A DNA stretch of 64,000 bases from Luteimicrobium sp042670205. Its GTDB lineage: Bacteria; Actinomycetota; Actinomycetes; Actinomycetales; Cellulomonadaceae. The DNA lies in NCBI RefSeq assembly GCF_042670205.1, contig NZ_JBHUWD010000006.1:84705-148704 (forward strand), read 5' to 3'. Positions within the stretch are counted from its first letter, which is position 1. The number at the start of each line of letters is the position of its first letter. Shown piece after piece: positions 16,722 through 26,301 of the stretch. Under the pieces are notes generated by a model. It was given only the letters and a program-made list of their open reading frames with translations. It had not been told where the DNA came from and searched no databases. The position numbers and the translations under genes were made by a program.

Positions 16722-17023
16722 GGGGTGTTGGGGGCTCGTCCGGACGCCTCCGCAGGTCAGCGCGCGGAGGGGCGTGACGTCGTCGGGCACGGGCGCGCGA
16801 CCCGTAGAATGGAGGCGCGACACCGGGTCGCGGTAGCCCCGGGCTCCACACTCAGCCGCTACGAGCGGCCTTCGCGCCGACAGGCGCTCTGCGGCCCGGT
16901 GTCGTCTCACCAGCACACGACACGCCACGGTTACAAGGCGCCCCGACCGCTCCGTTACATTGGAACCGTCCTGCGGGGCCACGACACGCGCGTAGCCCCT
17001 CGCACCCCCCTCCGGAGCCCACC
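16722..17023 (+). other. 302-bp non-coding region upstream of the DUF47-pit operon
   Basis: No convincing gene. It holds a TAGAAT -10-like hexamer at 16805-16810, a long-range complementarity (GACACCGGG at 16819-16827 with CCCGGTGTC at 16895-16903), two direct GTTACA copies (16930, 16954), the second containing a TACATT -10-like hexamer, and a CCGGAG ribosome-binding site just before GTG 17024. A structured leader or phosphate-responsive promoter is possible, but not shown. Confidence 0.35.
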
Positions 17024-17644
17024 GTGCCCCTGCGCCTGACGCCGCGCGACACCACGTTCTTCGACCTGCTGACCGAGCTCGCCAAGCACCTCGTGACGGG
17101 GTCGAACCTGCTCGCCGAGATGCTCGGTGCCGACCGCCCCGAGCGCAAGGAGCTCGCCAAGCAGCTCAGCGAGGCCGAGCACGACGCCGACGAGTCGACG
17201 CACTCGATCATGCGTCGGCTCAACCAGACGTTCGTGACGCCGTTCGACCGCGACGACATCTACGAGCTGACCTCGTCGCTCGACGACTGCATGGACTACA
17301 TGGAGGAGGCGGCGGACCTCATCGTCCTGTACCGGATCGGCGAGCTGCCCGCGCGGGTCTCCGACCAGGTCCAGGTGCTGCAGCGCGCCGCCGAGCTGAC
17401 CGCCGAGGCGATGCCGCGCCTGCGGTCCATGAACGACCTCGCCGAGTACTGGGTCGAGGTCAACCGCCTCGAGAACCAGGCCGACAAGGCCCACCGCAAG
17501 CTCCTCGCGGAGCTGTTCGACAACGTGTCCGACCCGATCGAGCTCATGAAGCTCAAGGAGATCGTGGAGATCCTCGAGGCTGCGGCCGACGGTTTCGAGA
17601 AGGTGGCGAACACCGTCGAGACCATCGCGCTCAAGGAGTCCTGA
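17024..17644 (+). CDS. DUF47/PhoU-like phosphate transport regulator
   Basis: 206-aa all-helical protein of the PhoU-like DUF47 family: PRDTTFFDLLTELAKHLVTGSNLLAEM, ADESTHSIMRRLNQTFVTPFDRDDIYELTSSLDDCMDYMEEAADL, and LENQADKAHRKLLAELF. Members pair with Pit transporters and are thought to control their activity. Start GTG 17024 with a CCGGAG site. It lies 6 bp upstream of pit and is certainly co-transcribed with it. Confidence 0.93.
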   Translation: MPLRLTPRDTTFFDLLTELAKHLVTGSNLLAEMLGADRPERKELAKQLSEAEHDADESTHSIMRRLNQTFVTPFDRDDIYELTSSLDDCMDYMEEAADLIVLYRIGELPARVSDQVQVLQRAAELTAEAMPRLRSMNDLAEYWVEVNRLENQADKAHRKLLAELFDNVSDPIELMKLKEIVEILEAAADGFEKVANTVETIALKES

Positions 17645-17650
17645 GCCCCG

Positions 17651-18655
17651 GTGGAAGCGGCACTCGTCGTCGTCATCGTCGCGCTCGCCCTCGGGTTCGA
17701 CTACACCAACGGCTTCCACGACGCGGCGAACGCGATCGCGACGTCCGTCTCGACGCGGGCCCTGACGCCCCGCGTCGCGCTGAGCATGGCCGCCGTCATG
17801 AACTTCGTCGGCGCGCTGCTCGGGACGGCCGTCGCCGAGACCATCGCCAAGTCGATCGTGGACCTCGGGGACGCGTCCAACAACCAGTCGTTGACCGTCA
17901 TCCTGTGCGCGCTGATCGGCGCGACCTGCTGGAACCTCATCACCTGGTGGTTCGGCCTGCCGTCGTCGTCGACGCACGCGCTCATCGGCGGGCTCGTCGG
18001 TGCGGGCGTCGTCGGCGGCCTGGGGATCTACTGGAGCTCGGTCGTCGACAAGGTCGTCATCCCGATGGTCTTCTCGCCCGTGCTCGGCTTCTGCCTCGCG
18101 TTCGCGGTGATGCTCGGGGTGCTCTGGCTCTTCCGCAATGCGGCGCCGGCCAAGACGTTCCGCCGGTTCCGCCTGGCGCAGACCGTCTCGGCGTCCGCGA
18201 TGGCCCTGGGGCACGGCCTCCAGGACGCGCAGAAGACCATGGGCGTCATCTACCTCGCGCTCCTCACGGTCGGCTGGGCCGACCCGAACGCGGGCATCCC
18301 GCTGTGGGTCAAGATCTGCGCCGCCGGTGCGATCTCGCTCGGGACGTACTCGGGCGGCTGGCGCATCATGCGCACCCTCGGCCGCAAGATCATCGAGGTC
18401 GACCCGGCCCGGGGGTTCGTCGCCGAGTCCGTGTCCGCGTCGATCCTGTACGTGAGCGCGTTCGCGCTGCACGCCCCGGTCTCGACGACCCACACGGTGT
18501 CGTCCGCGATCATGGGCGTGGGGGCGACCAAGCGGCTCAGCGCCGTGCGCTGGGGCGTCGCGAAGAACATCGTGCTCGCGTGGGTGCTGACGCTGCCCGC
18601 CGCCGCGGCCGTGGCCGCGCTGTTCTACGTCGTCCTGCACCCGTTCCTGACGTAG
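17651..18655 (+). CDS. pit: Low-affinity inorganic phosphate transporter Pit
   Basis: 334 aa, about ten membrane helices, PiT family (metal-phosphate:H+ symport). Signature duplicated motifs are GFDYTNGFHDAANAIATSVSTRAL near the N-terminus and MALGHGLQDAQKTMG in the second half. GLPSSSTHALIGGL and VSTTHTVSSAIMG are the paired re-entrant loop motifs. Start GTG 17651, 6 bp after the DUF47 gene. A hairpin terminator follows immediately. Confidence 0.95.
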   Translation: MEAALVVVIVALALGFDYTNGFHDAANAIATSVSTRALTPRVALSMAAVMNFVGALLGTAVAETIAKSIVDLGDASNNQSLTVILCALIGATCWNLITWWFGLPSSSTHALIGGLVGAGVVGGLGIYWSSVVDKVVIPMVFSPVLGFCLAFAVMLGVLWLFRNAAPAKTFRRFRLAQTVSASAMALGHGLQDAQKTMGVIYLALLTVGWADPNAGIPLWVKICAAGAISLGTYSGGWRIMRTLGRKIIEVDPARGFVAESVSASILYVSAFALHAPVSTTHTVSSAIMGVGATKRLSAVRWGVAKNIVLAWVLTLPAAAAVAALFYVVLHPFLT

Positions 18656-18684
18656 GGGCCTGGCAGAGCGGGTCGGCCAGGCCC
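18656..18684 (+). terminator. Hairpin terminator after pit
   Basis: GGGCCTGGC (18656-18664) pairs perfectly with GCCAGGCCC (18676-18684) across an 11-nt loop, directly after the pit stop codon. The remaining sequence to 18774 shows no gene. Confidence 0.65.
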
Positions 18685-18774
18685 GTGTACGGGGCCGCGC
18701 GCAGCCCGGCGGCGGCCTCGGGGCCGGCGGCCCGCCCTCGGTGCAGCTGACCCGCTCGACCCACCCCGCCCGCC

Positions 18775-19347
18775 TCAGCCCGCCGCCCCCACGGCGGCCA
18801 CGAGGCGGCCGAGCGTCGCGTCGACGTCGCCCGGGGCGCTCACCACCCGGTGCGTCCCGGGCCGCGTCGCGACGAGGCCCTCCACGGCGTCGGCGAGGAC
18901 CCGGAGGCGCTCCACGGTCGGCGGTCCGTCCTCGAGCGCCGACCACGGGTCCGCGTCGCCGCTGCCGCTGCCGCCGGAGCCGCTCGCACCGATCCGGTCG
19001 GCGAGGCGCGCCGCGAGCTCCTCGGGCGAGGCGGTCAGCACCACCTCCACGAAGCGGGCCCCCGCGGCGGTCGCGAGGCCGTCCAGCTCCTCGACGAGCT
19101 CGGGCCGGACGAGGAGCTGCGGCACGACGACGTCGCCGCCGGACGACAGCTGCGCCCATGCCGCCGCGACCGCGAGCCGGCGAGCCCGCTGACCGGCCGC
19201 GAGGACGTCGTCCTGCCAGGCGCCGAGCAACGCCCGGAGCCGGTCGATGTCGAGGACGAGCGAGAGCGGCCGCGTGTCAGCCCACCGGCGCGCGAGCGTC
19301 GACTTGCCGGTGCCGGGAGCGCCGTTGAGGAGCAGGAGCGTCGGCAC
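18775..19347 (-). CDS. P-loop NTPase / small-molecule kinase-like protein
   Basis: 190 aa starting with a Walker A, LNGAPGTGKSTLARR (about 8-22), then DIDRLRALLG, typical of AAA_33 / gluconate-kinase-like or zeta-toxin-like phosphotransferases. An ECT-like region VVLTASPEELAARLADR and a Gly/Ser linker follow. Start GTG 19345-19347, 4 bp after the Nudix gene stop, so it is the third gene of the ppk-Nudix-kinase unit. The phosphoryl acceptor is unknown. Confidence 0.8.
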   Translation of the reverse strand: MPTLLLLNGAPGTGKSTLARRWADTRPLSLVLDIDRLRALLGAWQDDVLAAGQRARRLAVAAAWAQLSSGGDVVVPQLLVRPELVEELDGLATAAGARFVEVVLTASPEELAARLADRIGASGSGGSGSGDADPWSALEDGPPTVERLRVLADAVEGLVATRPGTHRVVSAPGDVDATLGRLVAAVGAAG

Positions 19348-19351
19348 GGCG

Positions 19352-20449
19352 TCAGAGCGACGGGACGATGGTCTCGGCCGCCGCCACGCGGGGGCCCTTC
19401 GCGGTGAGCGCGACGTGCGCGATGAGCGCCTCGCCGGGCTCGAGGTAGGGGTCCTTGTGCGGGAGGGCGTCGGCGACGCTCCGACGCGTGTGCTCGGCCA
19501 GCACGTCGAGGACCGTCGGGAGCACCGGCCGGTGCGTGCACAGCACCGACGAGTGCTCCGCCTCGAGGAGCTCGCGGACCGTCGCGGCGACCCGCGCCGG
19601 GGACTTCTCGTGCTGCGCCTCCGTGAGCCGACCGCGCGGCCGTGGCGCGATCCCGGACGCCTGCGCGAAGGGCGCGACCGTCTGCGCGCAGCGGGACCAG
19701 CGGCTCGTGACGACGTCGTGCACGCCGTACGCGGCGAGGACCGGCACGAGCGCCGCGGCCTGCGCCCAGCCCATGGGCGTGATGGGGCGCGCGTGCTCCT
19801 TGCCGGCCCACTGCGCGCGCGGCACCGCGCTCCCGTGCCGGGCCACCGCGACGGCGTGCGTCGCGAGCCGGTGGTGCGCGTGCGCGTCCAGCAGCGCGAC
19901 GAGCGGCTGGCGGTCGGCCGTCCGCGTCAGACGCCGGGCCGCCTCCTCGACCCCGAGCCACTCGGTGTGGTCGATCTCGTGGGGGTCGACGGGTGCGACG
20001 GGGTGCCGGGCGCGGATCGACGGCCCGTCGGCGTCCGCGGCCGTGCGCGCGGCCCAGTAGTGCACCCGCTTCACCCGGCCGTCGGGCATGAGGTACTGCA
20101 GCCCGGGCAGGGGCTGTCCGAGCACGACGGCGTGGCCCGTCTCCTCCTGGACCTCCCGGACGGCGGTCGTCGCCCGGGACTCGCCCGGGTCGACCTTGCC
20201 CTTGGGCCACGACCAGTCGTCGTACCGGGGCCGGTGCACGAGGAGCACCTGCAGCTCGTGCCGCCGCTCGCGCCACACCAGCGCGCCGGCGGCCTCGATG
20301 AGCCGCGAACGGGCCCGCGGCAGCGTGCCGTGCTGCACCATCTCGACGGGCGTGAGCACCGTGGGCCTCCGCGAGGTCGCCTTGCTCGGCTTGGGCGAGG
20401 AGTACGGCATCGAGAGCACCGTCGAGGCTGCGTCCGAGCCGCCCGTCAC
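19352..20449 (-). CDS. Nudix hydrolase fused to histidine phosphatase (MutT1-like)
   Basis: 365 aa. The Nudix domain (about 50-175) has the box GKVDPGESRATTAVREVQEETG (84-105, given in two parts: GKVDPGE and REVQEETG). The C-terminal histidine-phosphatase domain begins at VARHGSA (RHG 204-206). This architecture is that of mycobacterial MutT1, which hydrolyses 8-oxo-(d)GTP and diadenosine polyphosphates. Start GTG 20447-20449 overlaps the ppk stop (GTGA); an ATG 13 codons downstream is the alternative. Coupling to PPK1 suggests a nucleotide/polyphosphate housekeeping unit. Confidence 0.9.
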   Translation of the reverse strand: MTGGSDAASTVLSMPYSSPKPSKATSRRPTVLTPVEMVQHGTLPRARSRLIEAAGALVWRERRHELQVLLVHRPRYDDWSWPKGKVDPGESRATTAVREVQEETGHAVVLGQPLPGLQYLMPDGRVKRVHYWAARTAADADGPSIRARHPVAPVDPHEIDHTEWLGVEEAARRLTRTADRQPLVALLDAHAHHRLATHAVAVARHGSAVPRAQWAGKEHARPITPMGWAQAAALVPVLAAYGVHDVVTSRWSRCAQTVAPFAQASGIAPRPRGRLTEAQHEKSPARVAATVRELLEAEHSSVLCTHRPVLPTVLDVLAEHTRRSVADALPHKDPYLEPGEALIAHVALTAKGPRVAAAETIVPSL

Positions 20450-22785
20450 GAGCCGACCGTCCGCGCCGAGGACAGCTGGGCGCGCTGACGCTGGATCAGC
20501 ACGTCCTGCAGGTCGGCGAGGGGCTCGCCGTCCTCGGCGCGGTCGCGCCGCACCCACGTCCCGTCCGGGAGGAGGTGCCAGCTGCTCGTCGTGTCCGCGA
20601 CGGACAGGTCGAACAGCTCGAGCAGCTCGTCGATCTGGCTGGGGTCCGTGAGCCGGACGAGGGCCTCCACGCGGCGGTCGAGGTTGCGGTGCATGAGGTC
20701 CGCGGAACCGATGAAGATCTCCGGGCCCGGCGCGACGCCGTCGGACGTGCCCGTGAGGCCGGGCTCGTCGGACGGCTGCCCGCCCGAGTTCGCGAACGCG
20801 TACACGCGCGCGTGCTCGAGGTAGCGGCCCAGGATCGACCGGACCCGGATCGTCTCCGAGAGCCCCGGCACGCCCGCCCGGAGCGCACAGATGCCCCGCA
20901 CGACCAGGTCGACCGAGACGCCCGCCTGCGACGCACGGTAGAGCGCGTCGATCGTGGCCTCGTCGACGACGGAGTTCACCTTGATCTTGATCCACGCCTC
21001 GCGGCCCTCGAGCGCGGCCCGCCGCTCGCGCTCGATCCGCTCGATCAGCCCCAGCCGGACCGCGCGGGGCGCCACCAGCAGCCGGTGGAACGTCGTCCGC
21101 GGCGCGTAGCCCGAGAGCTGGTTGAACAGGCGCGTGAGGTCCTGCCCCACGTCGGGGTCGCACGTGAGCAGCCCGAGGTCCGTGTAGAGGCGGGCCGTCT
21201 TCGGGTTGTAGTTGCCGGTACCGACGTGGCAGTAGCGCCGCAGCGACCCGTCGGGCTCCTGGCGGACGACGAGCGCCAGCTTGCAGTGCGTCTTCAGCCC
21301 GACGATCCCGTAGACCACGTGCACGCCCGCCTGCTCGAGCTTGCGCGCCCACTCGATGTTCGCCTGCTCGTCGAACCGCGCCTTGATCTCGACGAGCGCC
21401 AGCACCTGCTTGCCCGCCTGGGCGGCGTCGATGAGCGCGTCGACGATGGGGGAGTCGCCCGAGGTGCGGTACAGCGTCTGCTTGATCGCGAGCACGTGCG
21501 GGTCGGCGGCCGCCTGCTGGACGAACGTCTGCACCGACGTCGAGAACGAGTCGTACGGGTGGTGGAGCAGGATGTCCTGCTCGCGGATCGCCGCGAAGAT
21601 GTCCGTCGGCAGGGCGGACTCGACCTCCGCCAGGAGCCGGTGCGTCGTCGGGACGAAGCGCGGGTAGTGCAGCTCCGGCCGCTCGAGGTCGGCGATGAGG
21701 TTGAGGCCGGTGAGGTCCAGCGGCGCCGGGAGCGTGTAGACCTCGGACGCGTCCATGCCGAGCTCACGGATCAGCAGCTCACGGATGCGCGGGCTGATGC
21801 CCTCGGCGAGCTCGAGGCGCACCGGCGGGCCGAAGCGGCGGCGCAGCAGCTCCTTCTCCATCGCCTTGAGGAGGTTCTCCGCGTCGTCCTCCTCGACCTC
21901 CACGTCCTCGTTGCGCGTCACGCGGAACGTGTGGAACTCGAGCACCTCCATGCCCGGGAACAGGTGGTCGAGGTGCTGGCCGATGACCTCCTCGAGCGGC
22001 ACGAACGACGTCGGGCCCTTGTCCGGGTCCGCGGTCTGCGTGCTCGGCGCGGACGGACGGCCGCGCGCGTCGACCGCGATGAACCGCGGCAGCAGCGGCG
22101 GGACCTTCACCCGGGCGAAGTGCTCCTTGCCCGTCGCCGGGTTCACGACGACGACCGCCAGGTTGAGCGACAGCCCCGAGATGTAGGGGAACGGGTGTGC
22201 CGGGTCGACGGCCAGCGGCGTGAGCACCGGGAAGATCTGCTTGCGGAAGTACTTGCGCAGCCGGTCCTGCTCGTGGTCCGACAGCTCGTCCCAGTGCACG
22301 AGCGTGATGCCCTCGCCGACCAGAGCCGGCTGCACCTGCTCGCGGAACACGCGCGCGTGCTGGGCCATGTGCGCGTGCGCGTGCTCGCTGATGGCCTCCA
22401 GCACCTGGTGCGGGGACAGGCCCGACGCCGCCGTCATAGCGATGCCCGTCGCGATGCGACGCTTCAGGCCTGCCACGCGGACCATGAAGAACTCGTCGAG
22501 GTTCGACGCCACGATCGCCAGGAACCGCACCCGTTCCAGGAGCGGGAGGGAGTCGTCCTCCGCGAGCTCCAGGACGCGCCGGTTGAAGGCCAGCCAGCTG
22601 ACCTCGCGGTCGAGGAAGCGGTCGTCGGGCAGGTCGGGGAGCAGCTCCCCGTCGTGCTCGGGCCCCGCGCCGGCCGCGAGCGCGTGCCCGCTCACGTCGT
22701 CCGCGATGTGCTCGGCGATGTGGGCGGCCAGCTCGGGCTCGAGCGTCGCCTGGGTCGATCCGGCGGTTCCGGTGGCGTCGTCCAT
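20446..22785 (-). CDS. ppk1: Polyphosphate kinase PPK1
   Basis: 779 aa, full-length PPK1, which reversibly polymerises the gamma-phosphate of ATP into polyphosphate. Visible: DREVSWLAFNRRVLELA (about 59-75), NLDEFFMVRVAGLKRR (95-110), HHPYDSF, the AIKQTLYRT and LVEIKARFDEQAN segments, the phosphohistidine region GLKTHCKLALVVR, and YCHVGTGNYNPKT. C-terminal SADLMHRNLDRRVE completes the phospholipase-D-like fold. ATG 22783-22785 is chosen; earlier in-frame starts extend over a region without similarity to PPK1. It is followed by Nudix and kinase genes, and Pit lies just beyond. Confidence 0.96.
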   Translation of the reverse strand: MDDATGTAGSTQATLEPELAAHIAEHIADDVSGHALAAGAGPEHDGELLPDLPDDRFLDREVSWLAFNRRVLELAEDDSLPLLERVRFLAIVASNLDEFFMVRVAGLKRRIATGIAMTAASGLSPHQVLEAISEHAHAHMAQHARVFREQVQPALVGEGITLVHWDELSDHEQDRLRKYFRKQIFPVLTPLAVDPAHPFPYISGLSLNLAVVVVNPATGKEHFARVKVPPLLPRFIAVDARGRPSAPSTQTADPDKGPTSFVPLEEVIGQHLDHLFPGMEVLEFHTFRVTRNEDVEVEEDDAENLLKAMEKELLRRRFGPPVRLELAEGISPRIRELLIRELGMDASEVYTLPAPLDLTGLNLIADLERPELHYPRFVPTTHRLLAEVESALPTDIFAAIREQDILLHHPYDSFSTSVQTFVQQAAADPHVLAIKQTLYRTSGDSPIVDALIDAAQAGKQVLALVEIKARFDEQANIEWARKLEQAGVHVVYGIVGLKTHCKLALVVRQEPDGSLRRYCHVGTGNYNPKTARLYTDLGLLTCDPDVGQDLTRLFNQLSGYAPRTTFHRLLVAPRAVRLGLIERIERERRAALEGREAWIKIKVNSVVDEATIDALYRASQAGVSVDLVVRGICALRAGVPGLSETIRVRSILGRYLEHARVYAFANSGGQPSDEPGLTGTSDGVAPGPEIFIGSADLMHRNLDRRVEALVRLTDPSQIDELLELFDLSVADTTSSWHLLPDGTWVRRDRAEDGEPLADLQDVLIQRQRAQLSSARTVGS

Positions 22786-22874
22786 GCCCTCATGGTGGCA
22801 CCGAATCGTGAACGCCGGGTGACGTGGCTCACGGCGCCCGTCTCCGGGAGCGCCCCACCTGCCAGGATGGTGGC

Positions 22875-23280
22875 ATGGCGCGCGTGGAACGGCTGGAGAC
22901 GACGGTGCAGCTCGTCGACACAGCCCCCGACGGGCGGTCGTACTCGGTGCATGCACGGCTCGACGCCGTCCTCGACGACGGGCCGCCGCGTCGTCCTGCT
23001 CGACGACCGCGGGTGGAGCACGTCCGACCCGCCCGGCACGTGGGACCGCGCCCGGAAAGCAGAGCTCGAGGAGACCGCGCGCGTCGTCGTCGGGCCGGAC
23101 GAGCCGGTCCACCGGGAGACGTACGACGAGGCGGCGACGCAGCACTGCTCGCTGCTCGCCTGGGTCCTCGACCACGCGGGGACCCCCGGCGACGACACGC
23201 CGACCGACCCGACCATGCTGGCCGCCCTGCCGCACGACGTCGTCCTCGACCAGCGGCTGCTCGCGCGCGTCGGGCGCTGA
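22875..23280 (+). pseudogene. Small hypothetical gene with a +1 frameshift
   Basis: Reads MARVERLETTVQLVDTAPD through LDAVLDDG in one frame and RRVVLLDDRGWSTSDPPGTW to LLARVGR in the next. The intact length would be about 134 aa. The break lies at about 22980-22985, where GGGCCGCCGCG has one C more than needed to join the two frames. Both halves have normal actinobacterial codon use and the joined product looks like a single small domain, so this is either a recent frameshift mutation, a sequencing or assembly error, or (less likely) recoding. The protein family is unknown to me. It is divergent from ppk1. Confidence 0.6.
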
Positions 23281-23298
23281 GGCCGGCCGCCCGCGCGC

Positions 23299-23853
23299 TC
23301 AGGTGAGGGGGCCGCGGAGCTCGTCGAACCCGTCGGCGTCGCTCCAGTGGTCGAGCCCGCGGAGGTGGTCGAAGACGATCTGCGTGTGCGTCGACGCGAC
23401 CACCGGGTCGCTCGACAGCGGACCCGCCACGAAGTCGCGGAGCTGCTCGGGCGACGTCGTGACCACGCGGACGAGGAAGTCGTCCTGGCCACCCACGAAG
23501 AACACGTCGAGCACGTTGGGATGGCGGACCATCTTCGCGGCGAACGTCTTGATGACGGTCCGCGCCTGCGCCCGCAGCCGCACCGAGATGATGGCCTGGA
23601 GCGGCAGCCCGACGGCGCGGTAGTCGACGTCCGCATGGGACGCGCCGAGGACGCCCGCCTCGCGCAGCGTGCGGACGCGCGCGTGCGTCGTCGACGGCGC
23701 GACGTGGAGGCGCTCCGCCAGCGCGGCGTTCGTGAGGTCCGCGTCGCGGGCCAGCTCCCAGAGGATCTGCTCGTCGAGGTCGTCGAGGCCGGGCGTCGTC
23801 CCCGGCCGAACGGGTCCGCCCCCGGAGCCCTGCTCCGCGCGCCGTCGTGGCAT
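23299..23853 (-). CDS. Lrp/AsnC-family regulator
   Basis: 184 aa. N-terminal HTH: LDDLDEQILWELARDADLTNAALAERLHVAPSTTHARVRTLREAGVL. The C-terminal RAM ligand-binding domain includes FFVGGQDDFLVRVVTTSPEQLRDFV. It is divergent from alanine dehydrogenase, the same pairing as the Lrp-type activator AldR/ald of mycobacteria, so alanine-responsive control of ald is likely. The N-terminal extension (about 25 residues, Gly/Arg-rich) is longer than in typical Lrp. Confidence 0.92.
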   Translation of the reverse strand: MPRRRAEQGSGGGPVRPGTTPGLDDLDEQILWELARDADLTNAALAERLHVAPSTTHARVRTLREAGVLGASHADVDYRAVGLPLQAIISVRLRAQARTVIKTFAAKMVRHPNVLDVFFVGGQDDFLVRVVTTSPEQLRDFVAGPLSSDPVVASTHTQIVFDHLRGLDHWSDADGFDELRGPLT

Positions 23854-23879
23854 CTTCTGCGCTCCTCGGGGGCTTCGTC

Positions 23880-23917
23880 GAAGGATCTTCGGTAGCGGCC
23901 CGTGGAACGGGACGTTC
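23880..23917. promoter_or_regulatory. Candidate Lrp operators in the lrp-ald intergenic region
   Basis: Two perfect short palindromes: GAAG-GAT-CTTC (23880-23890) and GAACG-GGA-CGTTC (23905-23917), 25 bp apart centre to centre, between the divergent regulator and ald. Spacing and position fit cooperative Lrp binding. No consensus could be checked. Confidence 0.4.
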
Positions 23918-23990
23918 TTCCTAGTGTGGCGCGTATCACCAGGCGATGCCGGGCGCCACGTCGTCCGGCCAGGTCGACGAGGGAGTCGTC

Positions 23991-25091
23991 ATGCGTATCG
24001 GAGTGCCCACCGAGGTCAAGGACCACGAGGGCCGCGTCGCCCTCACGCCCGCGGGCGCGCACGACCTCGTGCGCGCGGGCCACACCGTCGTCGTCCAGCG
24101 GGGCGCCGGGCTCGGCTCGGCCCTGCCCGACGACGCCTACACGGCGGTCGGCGCCCGCCTGGGTTCCGTCGACGACGCCTGGGGCCAAGAGCTCGTCCTC
24201 AAGGTCAAGGAGCCCGTCGCGTCCGAGTACGCGCACCTCCGGCCTGACCTCACGCTCTTCACCTACCTGCACCTCGCCGCGGACCTGCCGCTCGTCGACG
24301 CGCTCGTCAGGTCCCGCACGACGGCGCTCGCGTACGAGACCGTGCAGCTCCCCGACGGCAGCCTGCCGCTTCTCGCCCCCATGAGCGAGGTCGCGGGGCG
24401 CATGTCGGTGGTCGCGGGGGCGTACCACCTGCTCGGCCCGCAGGGCGGGTCGGGCACCCTGCTCGGCGGGGTCCCCGGCGTCCGGCCGGGGCACGTCGCG
24501 ATCCTCGGCGGCGGGACCGCGGGGCTCGAGGCCGCGCGGCAGGCCGTCGCGCTCGGCGCCCGGACCACCGTGCTCGACCTGTCGCTGCCGCGGCTGCGCG
24601 AGATCGACGCGATGTTCCAGGGCCGCGTCGCGACCGTCGCGTCGAGCGCCTACGAGGTGGAGCGGACCCTGCTCGACGCCGACCTCGTCGTCGGGGCCGT
24701 CCTCGTGCCCGGGGCACGCGCACCGCGCCTCGTCAGCCACGAGCTCGTCGCCCGCATGAAGCCCGGAAGCGTGCTCGTCGACATCGCGATCGACCAGGGC
24801 GGGTGCTTCGAGGACTCCCACCCGACGACGCACGCCGACCCCACGTTCCTCGTCGAGGGCTCCGTCTTCTCCTGCGTCGCGAACATGCCGGGCGCGGCCG
24901 CCGCGACCGCGACGCCCGCCCTCACCAACGCGACCCTCCCGTACGTCCGCGAGCTCGCGGGGCGGGGCTGGCGGGCCGCTGTCGCCGACGACCCCGCCCT
25001 CGCCCACGGCCTCAGCACGGTCGACGGGGAGGTCGTGCACCCGGCCGTGGCCGCCGCCGTCGGGCGGAGAGGGACGACCGTCCCGGCCTGA
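23991..25091 (+). CDS. ald: Alanine dehydrogenase
   Basis: 366 aa. NAD-dependent oxidative deamination of L-alanine to pyruvate and ammonia. Family motifs: MRIGVPTEVKDHEGRVALTP at the N-terminus, substrate residues Arg15, Lys73 (VKEP) and His94 (YLHLAA), and the NAD-binding GGGTAG loop. IDQGGCFEDSHPTTHADP and NMPGAAAATATPALTNATLPY are typical of Ald. The start ATG 23991 follows GAGGGAG. Divergent from an Lrp-type regulator and insulated downstream by a long terminator. Confidence 0.96.
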   Translation: MRIGVPTEVKDHEGRVALTPAGAHDLVRAGHTVVVQRGAGLGSALPDDAYTAVGARLGSVDDAWGQELVLKVKEPVASEYAHLRPDLTLFTYLHLAADLPLVDALVRSRTTALAYETVQLPDGSLPLLAPMSEVAGRMSVVAGAYHLLGPQGGSGTLLGGVPGVRPGHVAILGGGTAGLEAARQAVALGARTTVLDLSLPRLREIDAMFQGRVATVASSAYEVERTLLDADLVVGAVLVPGARAPRLVSHELVARMKPGSVLVDIAIDQGGCFEDSHPTTHADPTFLVEGSVFSCVANMPGAAAATATPALTNATLPYVRELAGRGWRAAVADDPALAHGLSTVDGEVVHPAVAAAVGRRGTTVPA

Positions 25092-25123
25092 GCCGGCGGG
25101 TGATCGCGCGGCGGACAGTACGC

Positions 25124-25180
25124 CGAGAGGCGTGAATCCGTTCCTCGGAGCGGTTCTGAGGAACGGATTCACGCCTCTCG
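25124..25180. terminator. Long bidirectional terminator
   Basis: Perfect 23-bp inverted repeat (25124-25146 and 25158-25180, outer bases CGAGAGGCGTGAATCCG) with an 11-nt loop, exactly between the convergent ald and aldo/keto reductase genes. Confidence 0.9.
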
Positions 25181-25193
25181 ACGTGCCGGGAGA

Positions 25194-26141
<948 letters not shown>

Positions 26142-26152
26142 GGTGCTCCGAT

Positions 26153-26176
26153 GCTCCTGAGGTCGCTCCTGAGGTC
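26153..26176. repeat. Tandem 12-bp repeat at the AKR ribosome-binding region
   Basis: GCTCCTGAGGTC occurs twice head-to-tail. On the minus-strand mRNA each copy supplies an AGGAG sequence upstream of ATG 26141. Further upstream three GGCAAC copies (26191, 26208, 26221) occur on the plus strand. Confidence 0.7.
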
Positions 26177-26252
26177 CCCTGCCACCAGGCGGCAACCACG
26201 AAGCCGGGGCAACCTTTCCCGGCAACGCACCGGAGAGACGTGGCGTGCGTCA

Positions 26253-26292
26253 CACGGGGCTGCGCGAGCGGGCGTGCCCGCGCAGCCCCGTG
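26253..26292 (-). terminator. Terminator of hsp20
   Basis: Perfect 14-bp stem, CACGGGGCTGCGCG (26253-26266) with its complement (26279-26292), loop 12 nt, 9 bp beyond the hsp20 stop. Confidence 0.8.
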
Positions 26293-26301
26293 CGCGACAC
26301 G

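Noticed and set aside
26180..26250. SAM-riboswitch-like GGCAACC motifs upstream of the aldo/keto reductase
   Set aside because: The motifs read on the opposite strand to the gene and the rest of the SAM-I core is missing.
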